Shown here piece by piece: positions 1 to 5,638 of a stretch of 5,638 nt of DNA. Position numbers and translations under genes: made by a program. Source of the stretch: Deltaproteobacteria bacterium (GTDB lineage Bacteria > Myxococcota_A > Polyangia > Polyangiales > Houyiibacteriaceae); the NCBI GenBank assembly GCA_019309605.1, contig JAFDFW010000167.1, positions 1-5,638 of the forward strand, in the 5' to 3' direction. Numbering within the stretch: the first letter of the stretch is position 1; each line of letters starts with the position of its first letter. The notes under the pieces were generated by a model that made no database searches, was not told the origin of the DNA, and saw only the letters and a program-made list of their open reading frames with translations.

Positions 1-1
1 G

Positions 2-370
2 CTGCTCGGGGTCGTCCGGGCCCTGTCGAAGGATGAGAACGTCGCCGTGGTCGTCGAGCATGATCCGGAGATGATCCTCGGTGCAGACCGTGTGATCGAG
101 CTCGGCCCGGGCGCCGGCGAGAACGGTGGACAAATCGTCTTCGACGGTACCCCGACTGCGTTGCGCAAAGCCAAGACCGCGACGGGCGCCGCCCTCAAAT
201 CCAATAGGGCCGTGTTCGGGACGCGTCGCGAGGCCGCAGGGACGATCGAAGTGACCGGAGCGTCCGGGCACAACCTTCGCTCGGTCGATGCCTCCTTCCC
301 GCTCGGCGTGATGACCTGCGTGACGTCCTCGAGACCCTGCTACCTGCCATTCAGCGCCAGCTCGGTGTGA
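2..370 (+). CDS. uvrA: UvrA (tandem-fused excinuclease ABC subunit A), upstream fragment ending at a frameshift
   Basis: This is the 5'-truncated upstream part of a double-length UvrA, the DNA damage-recognition ATPase of nucleotide excision repair. The frame is open from base 2, so the gene starts outside the window. The first ~45 codons are the end of ATPase domain I of the first UvrA unit: the H-loop stretch VVVEHDPEM (His codon at 59-61) and the UvrA-typical ADRVIELGPGAGENGG. After a linker, domain II opens with the TGASGHNLRSVDASFPLGVMTCVT stretch (positions 248-325), which in UvrA leads directly into the Walker A loop. Here the loop is absent. After the Thr codon at 323-325 the frame runs into 15 unrelated residues and stops at 368-370. 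The homology continues in another frame from 325-327. The true product should be one polypeptide with the next entry. The window does not show whether this is a real lesion or an assembly error. Identity as UvrA is very secure. Confidence 0.85.
   Translation: MLGVVRALSKDENVAVVVEHDPEMILGADRVIELGPGAGENGGQIVFDGTPTALRKAKTATGAALKSNRAVFGTRREAAGTIEVTGASGHNLRSVDASFPLGVMTCVTSSRPCYLPFSASSV
317..334 (+). other. Deletion/frameshift junction in uvrA removing a Walker A loop
   Basis: Up to 325 the UvrA homology reads CVT in one frame; from 325 it reads VLETLLPAIQRQLG in another. The intact equivalent in the second unit, at 2827-2865, reads VTGVSGSGKSSLV. Ten residues equivalent to GVSGSGKSSL are therefore missing. 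Because the Thr and Val codons share base 325, the inferred loss is 31 bases, which is not a multiple of three. The missing piece is the phosphate-binding loop of ATPase domain II of the first unit. The size is inferred by comparison, not measured against a reference strain. Confidence 0.8.
367..370 (+). promoter_or_regulatory. GTGA stop/start overlap at the uvrA break
   Basis: The TGA that ends the upstream uvrA frame (368-370) overlaps the GTG that opens the downstream frame (367-369). This arrangement can allow a terminating ribosome to restart. Here the GTG is simply the Val codon of the conserved LGVKSEG stretch, so it is probably coincidental. No purine-rich ribosome binding site is visible in the 20 bases before it. 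Any re-initiation is an inference. Confidence 0.35.
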
Positions 371-3300
371 AGTCGGAGGGTGCGCCGCTCGACCACGATA
401 CCGTGACGGGATTCGAGTCGCTCCAAGGCGTGGTGGGGGTGGATCAGGCTCCGCTTGGTCGAACTTCGCGCGGCAATGCTGCGACATATTTGAAGATTTG
501 GGAGGCATTTAGAAAGCGCTTCACCCAGCAGCCGCTCGCCAAGGAGCGAGGCTACAAGCCGGGGTTCTTCTCCTTCAACGTCCCGGGCGGGCGCTGCGAA
601 CCCTGCCGGGGCGACGGCGCAGAGACCGTCGAGATGCAGTTCTTGGCGGACGTCGTCTTCAGTTGTCCCGAATGCCAGGGCCGGCGCTTCGTGGGGCCGG
701 TGCTCGATGTGGAGTACATGGGCCTCAGCATCGCCGACGTCCTCGAGCTCACAGCCCAGCAGGCGGCCGAGCATTTCGTCGATGACGCGATCCTCTCTCG
801 CTCGCTCAAGCCGCTGCTGGACGTCGGGCTCGGCTACCTGCGCTTGGGGCAGCCTCTCAATACCCTATCCGGCGGCGAGGCGCAGCGGCTCAAGCTTGCC
901 GAAGCGCTCTTGCGAGCCACGCCTGGCTCTCTCTTGATCTTCGACGAGCCGACGGCCGGGCTTCACGCCAACGACGTCGAGCCTTTGATGAAGGTCCTGG
1001 ACGATCTGGTCGAGCGTGGCGACACGGTCATCATCGTCGAGCACGACATGCACGTCGCGGCGCGTGCCGACCACGTGATCGACCTCGGGCCGGGCGCCGG
1101 GGCCGGAGGCGGCCGAATCGTCGCGAACGGGTCCCCCGAAGCGGTGGCGAAAGAGAAAGCATCTCAGACAGCGCCATATCTCGCCCGCGCGCTCGGCAAG
1201 TCAAAGGGCAAGCGCGCCGCGAGCCGCAAGAAGGCCAAGTCAGCGAGCGCACCGCTTCGCGAGATCCGAATCGCCGGGGCCCGCGAGCACAACCTCAAAG
1301 ACGTCACGGTACACATCCCGCGCGACGAGCTCGTCGTCCTGACTGGCCCGAGCGGAAGCGGAAAGAGCACCTTGGCGTTTGATGTTCTGTTCGCCGAAGG
1401 ACAGCGCCGATATTTGGAGACGCTTTCACCGTATGCGCGGCAGTACATGCCGCAGCTTCCAAGGCCATCGGTCGACCAGGTGGTCGGCGTTCCGCCAAGT
1501 GTGTCGCTCGAGCAGCGGATGACGCGCGCGGGGGCGAACTCGACCGTCGCCACGGTGACCGAGGTCTCGCACTACTTGCGCTTGATCTGGGCGCGCATTG
1601 GCGTTCTGCATTGCGTGGATTGCAAGGTGCCGATCGCGGCGCGCCCAGCGAGCCAGCTGGTCCACGATGTGAAGCGTCGCTTTGGCGCCAAGAGGGTAAC
1701 CCTCCTCGCGCCCGTGGTGCGCGGCCGAAAGGGCATCCACCGGGAGCTACTCAAGAAGGCGATGAAAGACGGCTTCACCGAGGCGCGCATCGACGGCCAG
1801 CTTCGGGCGCTCGAAGCAGGGATGAAGCTCGATCGGTACACCGAGCACGACGTCGAGCTGGTGGTCGGCCGCATCTCGGCGAAGAGCGCCGAGCTCTTGG
1901 GCCTTCTCGAGAACGCCTTGAAAGTGGGGGACGGAGCCGCCTGGGCGATTGCGGGCAGCCACGAGATGCAGCTCTCGAGCAAGCAAGCATGCCCAAGCTG
2001 CGGCCGCGGCTACCCGGAGCTCGACCCGAGGTTCTTCTCCTTCAACACCCGGCATGGCCAGTGCCCTGCATGTGAAGGGCGTGGGGAGATCATTGAAAAG
2101 AGCCGCCGCGGCCGGCGGCGGAAGCGAGCGATCGAGAAGCGCCTGTGTGACCAATGCGACCAGACACGCCTCTCACCACTGGCCCGTGGAGTCACCGTCG
2201 ACGACCTGTCGATCACGACGCTCTTCGATCAAAGCGTCTCGGAGGTCGTCGAGACACTGCAGCAGTTCGCCCTCGATGGACGTGACGAGATCATCGCCAA
2301 GACGCCGCTTCACGAAGCGCTGCGCCGCCTCTCGTTCCTCGAGGAGGTGGGTTTGGGCTACCTCGGTCTCGGTCGCGCGGCGAACACGCTGAGCGGCGGC
2401 GAGATGCAGCGGGTACGGCTTGCTGCCCAGCTCGGCAGTGGGCTCACCGGAGTCCTGTACGTGCTCGACGAACCCACCATCGGCCTTCACCCGCGCGACA
2501 CCGGACGTCTACTCGGCGCGCTTCGGGGCCTCGTCAATCGAGGAAATTCCGTATTGGTCGTGGAGCACGACGCTGACACCATCCGAGCGGCTGACCATAT
2601 CATCGACGTGGGGCCCGGGGGCGGTAAGCACGGCGGACGTGTGATATCCCAAGGCGGTTTACGCACGATGAAGGGCTCGGTCACTGCCGCCGCCCTCGGG
2701 CGCCCCCCCAAGGTACCCGCCAAACGGCGCCCGACGCGGGGGGGCTCGTGGTTGGAGCTAACCGGCGTCAACCACCACAACCTCGAGAACGTCGATGTGC
2801 GTTTCCCTCTCGAGCGTTTCGTGGCCGTGACCGGCGTCAGCGGCTCCGGAAAGAGCTCGTTGGTTCGCGAGGTGTTGCTGCGCGCGACCCGCGAGGCCGT
2901 CGGGATGGTCAACGACTCGCCCGCGGGCGACTTCAAGAAGATCAAAGGCTTCCAATCATTGAAGCGCGCGATCGAGATCGACCAAAGCCCGATCGGGCGG
3001 ACGCCGCGTTCGGTTCCTGCGACGTACATCGGCATCTGGAACACGGTACGCCAACTCTTGGCAGGGACGCCCGAAGCGCGTGCACGAGGCTACACCGCAA
3101 GCCGTTTCTCGTTCAACGTCGAGCAAGGCCGCTGCCCCGAGTGCAAAGGGCAGAGCTCGATTCACGTGGAGATGGCATTCCTTCCCGACGTCGACGTGCC
3201 CTGTGAAACCTGCAGCGGGATGCGCTTCACGCCGGAGACGCTCGCGGTCCGCTGGCAGGGCCTCAACGCTGGCGAGCTGCTCGAACTCGAGGTCTCCGAA

Positions 3301-3747
3301 GCCGTCGAGGTGTTCTCGCCCGTGAGGCAGATTCGCCAACCGCTGGAGCTCCTCGACGAGCTCGGCCTCGGCTATCTGCACCTCGGTCAACCCTCGAACA
3401 CGCTCAGCGGCGGTGAAGCGCAGCGAATCAAGCTCGTGTCTGAGCTAGCAGCCGGCCTCAACACAGGGCCGACCCTGTACGTGATGGACGAACCGACCAC
3501 TGGGCTTCACCGCGACGACGTCGACCGCCTTCTCGGCGTCCTCGACCGCCTGGTCCAACGCGGCGACACCGTCGCAGTCATCGAACACCATCCGGACGTC
3601 ATGCTAGCGGCGGACTGGATCATCGACCTCGGCCCCGAGGGCGGCGCACAAGGGGGGCGGGTAGTCGCGCAGGGGACTCCTGAAACCATCGCGAGCCGCA
3701 AAGTCAGCCACACTGGGCAGGTGCTGAGGCGCGAACTGGAACGATAG
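367..3747 (+). CDS. uvrA: UvrA (tandem-fused), downstream fragment: rest of first unit plus a complete second unit
   Basis: This 1126-codon frame carries most of a double UvrA. Homology begins at 325, so GTG 367 is only the first possible start after the frameshift, not a natural N-terminus; no good Shine-Dalgarno precedes it. First unit, domain II: zinc finger C77/C80/C100/C103, signature LSGGE 167-171, Walker B D193-E194, H-loop His226. A basic linker covers about residues 279-297. Second unit, domain I: Walker A GPSGSGKST 327-335, a cysteine pair C416/C419, UvrB-binding region about 420-530 with LLAP 446-449, zinc finger C542/C545/C566/C569, LSGGE 675-679, D701-E702, His734. Second unit, domain II: Walker A GVSGSGKSS 823-831, zinc finger C923/C926/C946/C949, LSGGE 1013-1017, D1041-E1042, His1074. 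All ATPase motifs of the second unit are intact. Ordinary UvrA is about 940 residues and dimerises; fused double UvrA proteins are known, for example in chlamydiae. The insertion domain of the second unit is nearly absent. The protein would act in the cytoplasm on damaged DNA and load UvrB. Confidence 0.93.
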   Translation: MKSEGAPLDHDTVTGFESLQGVVGVDQAPLGRTSRGNAATYLKIWEAFRKRFTQQPLAKERGYKPGFFSFNVPGGRCEPCRGDGAETVEMQFLADVVFSCPECQGRRFVGPVLDVEYMGLSIADVLELTAQQAAEHFVDDAILSRSLKPLLDVGLGYLRLGQPLNTLSGGEAQRLKLAEALLRATPGSLLIFDEPTAGLHANDVEPLMKVLDDLVERGDTVIIVEHDMHVAARADHVIDLGPGAGAGGGRIVANGSPEAVAKEKASQTAPYLARALGKSKGKRAASRKKAKSASAPLREIRIAGAREHNLKDVTVHIPRDELVVLTGPSGSGKSTLAFDVLFAEGQRRYLETLSPYARQYMPQLPRPSVDQVVGVPPSVSLEQRMTRAGANSTVATVTEVSHYLRLIWARIGVLHCVDCKVPIAARPASQLVHDVKRRFGAKRVTLLAPVVRGRKGIHRELLKKAMKDGFTEARIDGQLRALEAGMKLDRYTEHDVELVVGRISAKSAELLGLLENALKVGDGAAWAIAGSHEMQLSSKQACPSCGRGYPELDPRFFSFNTRHGQCPACEGRGEIIEKSRRGRRRKRAIEKRLCDQCDQTRLSPLARGVTVDDLSITTLFDQSVSEVVETLQQFALDGRDEIIAKTPLHEALRRLSFLEEVGLGYLGLGRAANTLSGGEMQRVRLAAQLGSGLTGVLYVLDEPTIGLHPRDTGRLLGALRGLVNRGNSVLVVEHDADTIRAADHIIDVGPGGGKHGGRVISQGGLRTMKGSVTAAALGRPPKVPAKRRPTRGGSWLELTGVNHHNLENVDVRFPLERFVAVTGVSGSGKSSLVREVLLRATREAVGMVNDSPAGDFKKIKGFQSLKRAIEIDQSPIGRTPRSVPATYIGIWNTVRQLLAGTPEARARGYTASRFSFNVEQGRCPECKGQSSIHVEMAFLPDVDVPCETCSGMRFTPETLAVRWQGLNAGELLELEVSEAVEVFSPVRQIRQPLELLDELGLGYLHLGQPSNTLSGGEAQRIKLVSELAAGLNTGPTLYVMDEPTTGLHRDDVDRLLGVLDRLVQRGDTVAVIEHHPDVMLAADWIIDLGPEGGAQGGRVVAQGTPETIASRKVSHTGQVLRRELER
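1201..1257 (+). other. Basic linker joining the two UvrA units
   Basis: Between the end of the first unit (…YLARALGK) and the start of the second (REIRIAGAREHNLKDV) lie about 19 residues rich in Lys, Arg, Ala and Ser, with no stop and no Met codon. Ordinary UvrA ends just before this point and begins just after it, so this is the fusion seam. It is likely flexible and positively charged; contact with DNA is only a possibility. Confidence 0.7.
2095..2145 (+). other. Arg-rich remnant in place of the UvrA insertion domain (second unit)
   Basis: After the first zinc finger of the second unit (last Cys codon 2071-2073), residues 577-593 read EKSRRGRRRKRAIEKRL and lead straight into the CDQCDQTRL element (Cys codons 2146-2148 and 2155-2157). 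In E. coli UvrA the equivalent two points are, from memory, about 100 or more residues apart and enclose the insertion domain that touches DNA. Here the gap is 24 residues, about ten of them Arg or Lys. The frame is open through this region, so this looks like a genuine domain reduction and not a frameshift. Confidence 0.65.
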
Positions 3748-3762
3748 GTCGCAGTGCCAGCG

Positions 3763-4239
3763 TCAGTGTGTGCCGAGCTCTTTGAGATCCGGCCCCGACC
3801 ACAGAGTGGTGGCGAGCCTCTCCTGAAGGTCGGCGGCCGTCAGGCCGTGCCGCACCTCTCGCACGCGGATGCCATCCGGGGTGAAGTCGAATACGGCGAT
3901 GGGGCAGATGAGGCGCGTGATTTGAATTCCCGTTTCCGGTTCCGGGCCGACGAGGGAGCCGAGGCCTTCGAGGGTCGAGGTGCTCAGTCCGACCACCGGG
4001 CATCCGAGAGCAGACGGGCCGGCGTCGGTGGTCGCTCGTCCTTGCGGGGACACGGCGCTCACTTCGACGAACGCTATCTCTGGGGGCTGTTGTTCGGTCG
4101 TTCTACCGAGTGCCTCGAGGGCGCTTCGCACCGATTGTGGCAGGCCGTCTCCGAACCAAACGCCCTGTTTGGATTCGCACTCCTGCGTGGCGCGCAAAAC
4201 CACGCGTTCGAGGTCAGCTGCGTGCTCGAGCGATCGCAT
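3763..4239 (-). CDS. Short protein resembling a CoA-transferase beta subunit, missing its central part
   Basis: This 158-residue ORF follows carA and starts 26 bases inside it, in a different frame. Two segments resemble the beta subunit of family I (3-oxoacid) CoA-transferases. The N-terminal RVVLRATQE…GVWFGDGLP (12-34) fits the usual helix plus nucleotide-fold G-x-G-x-P turn. The C-terminal ITRLICPIAVFDF (107-119), followed by a GLTAADLQ segment near 132-139, fits the family's closing strand and helix. Normal beta subunits have about 215 residues, and their catalytic Glu sits in an S-E-N-G motif. That motif and roughly 60-75 central residues are absent, so ordinary CoA-transferase activity is unlikely. 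The segment IAFVEVSAVSPQGR (55-68) may match a later family strand. No signal peptide or membrane segment is seen. ATG 4239 is chosen as the only Met; GTG 4203 is an alternative that would avoid the overlap with carA. The strand, frame and partial family match make a real gene likely, but its function is unknown. Confidence 0.6.
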   Translation of the reverse strand: MRSLEHAADLERVVLRATQECESKQGVWFGDGLPQSVRSALEALGRTTEQQPPEIAFVEVSAVSPQGRATTDAGPSALGCPVVGLSTSTLEGLGSLVGPEPETGIQITRLICPIAVFDFTPDGIRVREVRHGLTAADLQERLATTLWSGPDLKELGTH

Positions 4240-5326
4240 CGGTGAAACGCCGAAAGAGGTAACGTGAGTCGTGCGGACCCGCAGCGGCTTCTGGATGGTA
4301 CTGAACGCTGAACGCGCCTGTCTCGAGGTGCTCGATGCCTTCGCAGGTGTCGTCGTTCAAGTGGAGGTGAGTCAGCTCGCACTTGTCTTTCAGAGAGTCC
4401 ACGTCGACGCAGAAGCCGTGGTTCTGGGTCGTGACCTCGATGCGGCCCGTCTTGAGGTCCTTGACCGGCTGATTGAGACCTCGATGGCCAAACTTGAGCT
4501 TGTAGCTCTGCCCCCCGAGCGCGAGGCTCATCAGCTGGTGGCCGAGACAGATGCCAAAGAGCGGGCGTTGGCCGAGAAGGCCGCGCACCGTCTCAATGCC
4601 CCCTGACACCGCCGCCGGGTCGCCAGGGCCGTTGGACAAGAAGATACCGTCCGGGTCGAGCGCCAGCACCTCTTCGGCACTCGCCGTCGCGGGAACGACC
4701 GTGACCTTGCACCCCTCGTCCACGAGGCAGCGCAGAATGTTGAGCTTCACCCCGAAGTCCATCGCGACGACGTGCCAGGGGCGCACGCCCTCACGTTGCT
4801 CCGACCATACGCCGCTGCCTTCGGTCCACTGGTAGACATCGGGCGTCGTGACCTCGCCGGTGAGGTTCTGGCCCATCATCGGAGGCGCAGCTTTGGCACG
4901 ATCGTGGAGTGTCGCCGGATCTTCAGTCCCGATGGCGGCCATCTGCGCGCCTACGTCCCGGATGTGCCGAGTGAGCGTGCGCGTATCGATGCCCGTGATG
5001 CCGACGATGCCGCGCTTCTGGAGGTAGGCGTTCAGGGACTCCTGCGTGCGCCAGTTGCTCTCGACGGCGGACAGTTCTCGCACGACGAAGCCTCGCAGGG
5101 CAGGGCGCCGGGCTTCGCCGTCTTCGATGGTGATGCCGGTGTTGCCAATTTGCGGAGCCGTCATGGTGACGATTTGACCGCAGTACGATGGGTCGGTCAG
5201 CACCTCTTCGTAGCCCGTCATGCCGGTGGTGAACACCGCTTCGCCGGTGGCCGCGCCTTCGGCGCCAAAGCTCTGTCCCGAAAAGCGGGTTCCATCTGCA
5301 AGTACGAGGTGTGCTGGTTTGATCAT
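4214..5326 (-). CDS. carA: Carbamoyl-phosphate synthase small subunit (glutaminase)
   Basis: CarA hydrolyses glutamine and passes ammonia to CarB, which makes carbamoyl phosphate for pyrimidine and arginine synthesis in the cytoplasm. The 370-residue length is normal for the family (E. coli about 382). The N-terminal domain shows the CarA hallmarks LVLADGTRFSG (7-17), TGMTGYEEVLTDPSYCGQ (34-51) and IGNTG (60-64). The class I glutamine amidotransferase domain follows from about residue 185: SNGPGDP 231-237, nucleophile elbow GICLGHQ 258-264 with Cys260, GHRGLNQPV 280-288, QNHGF 301-305, and the catalytic pair His344 and Glu346 in QYHPEAA. All catalytic residues are present, so it should be active. 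The start at 5326 aligns with the usual family N-terminus and overlaps the upstream dihydroorotase stop by ATGA, suggesting translational coupling; upstream there is only a weak GGA. carB is not in the window. The next gene overlaps its 3' end by 26 bases. Confidence 0.97.
   Translation of the reverse strand: MIKPAHLVLADGTRFSGQSFGAEGAATGEAVFTTGMTGYEEVLTDPSYCGQIVTMTAPQIGNTGITIEDGEARRPALRGFVVRELSAVESNWRTQESLNAYLQKRGIVGITGIDTRTLTRHIRDVGAQMAAIGTEDPATLHDRAKAAPPMMGQNLTGEVTTPDVYQWTEGSGVWSEQREGVRPWHVVAMDFGVKLNILRCLVDEGCKVTVVPATASAEEVLALDPDGIFLSNGPGDPAAVSGGIETVRGLLGQRPLFGICLGHQLMSLALGGQSYKLKFGHRGLNQPVKDLKTGRIEVTTQNHGFCVDVDSLKDKCELTHLHLNDDTCEGIEHLETGAFSVQYHPEAAAGPHDSRYLFRRFTDAIARARS
5323..5326 (-). promoter_or_regulatory. 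ATGA overlap coupling pyrC stop to carA start
   Basis: On the minus strand the bases read ATGA: the carA ATG (5326-5324) shares two bases with the pyrC TGA (5325-5323). With no room for a promoter and only a weak ribosome binding site, this is the usual picture of translational coupling within an operon. Confidence 0.75.
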
Positions 5327-5638
5327 GTTCCGAGCTCGTGCACGATTTTACCCCCGACAATCGTCATGACGGGCCTCCCCATCAGCTCACGATCGAGCAA
5401 CGGGGTGTTGTGCGATTTGGAGCGTAGCGCTTCCTTGTCGAGAATCCATTGGGCTTCCGGGTCGAGGAGCGTGACGTCCGCGCGCCGACCCTCCCGAAGA
5501 GAGCCACCTTCGTAGTCCGGCATCAATCGAGCCGGGGCGGTCGAGAGTGTCTCCACGAACCGGAGAGGCTTGAACACTCCGTCACGGACCAGCTGAAACA
5601 TCGACCCAATCGCGCTCTCGAGTCCGTTGATCCCGACC
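5323..5638 (-). CDS. pyrC: Dihydroorotase, C-terminal part (gene continues beyond the window)
   Basis: The frame is open to the window edge, giving the last 104 residues of a protein whose start lies outside. The visible sequence matches the C-terminus of class I (PyrC/AllB-type) dihydroorotase. It contains GINGLESAIGSMFQL (family form G-x-x-GLE-x-A), LSTAPARLMPDY, the GGSLREGRRADVTLLDP turn typical of the amidohydrolase composite domain, the SKSHNTPLL motif (family S-x-x-NTP), and a final strand TIVGGKIVHE. Dihydroorotase interconverts carbamoyl aspartate and dihydroorotate in pyrimidine synthesis. The metal-binding histidines lie upstream and cannot be checked. A related hydrolase such as allantoinase would share this fold, but carA immediately downstream, with overlapping stop and start codons, supports pyrC. 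Confidence 0.92.
   Translation of the reverse strand, partial: VGINGLESAIGSMFQLVRDGVFKPLRFVETLSTAPARLMPDYEGGSLREGRRADVTLLDPEAQWILDKEALRSKSHNTPLLDRELMGRPVMTIVGGKIVHELGT

Noticed and set aside
317..370. Programmed ribosomal frameshift at the uvrA break
   Set aside because: A whole functional loop is missing as well as the frame, and no slippery run is present, so a deletion or assembly error explains it better.
2..1197. First UvrA unit as a separate adjacent uvrA gene
   Set aside because: The frame passes from the end of the first unit through the linker into the second unit with no stop and no start codon between them, so they are fused.
1572..1982. Minus-strand ORFs of 100-185 codons inside uvrA (for example here and at 2487-3044)
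   Set aside because: They lie wholly inside a well-conserved UvrA frame and their translations are low-complexity and Arg/Ser/Pro-rich, as expected for shadow frames.
3748..3762. Intrinsic terminator between the convergent genes
   Set aside because: Fifteen bases are too few, and no GC-rich hairpin with a following T tract is visible in or next to the gap.
3754..4245. 163-codon plus-strand ORF opposite the CoA-transferase-like gene
   Set aside because: It is about the same length as the minus-strand ORF, but only the minus-strand frame shows family-like segments and fits the operon direction.
4772..5515. 247-codon plus-strand ORF opposite carA and pyrC
   Set aside because: It is antisense to two secure genes, has no recognisable motif and spans their junction; long antisense frames are expected in GC-rich DNA.

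Overview
The window is GC-rich (my impression is roughly two thirds GC) and almost fully coding. It holds two convergent blocks and no RNA genes, mobile elements or CRISPR. The content suggests a high-GC bacterium, perhaps Myxococcota/deltaproteobacteria-like. That guess rests on a double-length UvrA, a pyrC-carA gene order and strong G/C third positions, and is an inference from style rather than a phylogenetic result.

Plus strand, 2-3747: the 3' two thirds of a tandem-fused ('double') uvrA. The reading runs, in order, through the tail of ATPase domain I and all of domain II of a first UvrA unit, a basic linker near 1201-1257, then a second complete UvrA unit with both ATPase domains, both zinc fingers and the UvrB-binding region. 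Around 325 the reading frame breaks. Compared with the intact homologous site at 2830-2862, about 31 bases are missing, which removes the Walker A loop of domain II of the first unit and shifts the frame. The upstream frame stops at 368-370. That stop overlaps a GTG at 367 which opens the remaining 1126-codon frame. As read, the gene is split into two ORFs, and either a recent mutation or an assembly error could explain it. The second unit is also unusual: the insertion domain that normally follows the first zinc finger is reduced to a short arginine-rich stretch.

Minus strand, 5638-3763 (read right to left): the C-terminal end of a dihydroorotase (pyrC), then carA (carbamoyl-phosphate synthase small subunit) whose ATG overlaps the pyrC stop as ATGA, then a 158-codon ORF whose ATG lies 26 bases inside the end of carA. 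The last ORF resembles the two ends of a family I CoA-transferase beta subunit but lacks the middle that normally carries the catalytic glutamate. The tight overlaps suggest one transcription unit. PyrC and CarA act in de novo pyrimidine synthesis (CarA also supplies arginine synthesis); the role of the third gene is unknown. The two blocks converge with only 15 bases between stop codons, and I see no clear terminator there.
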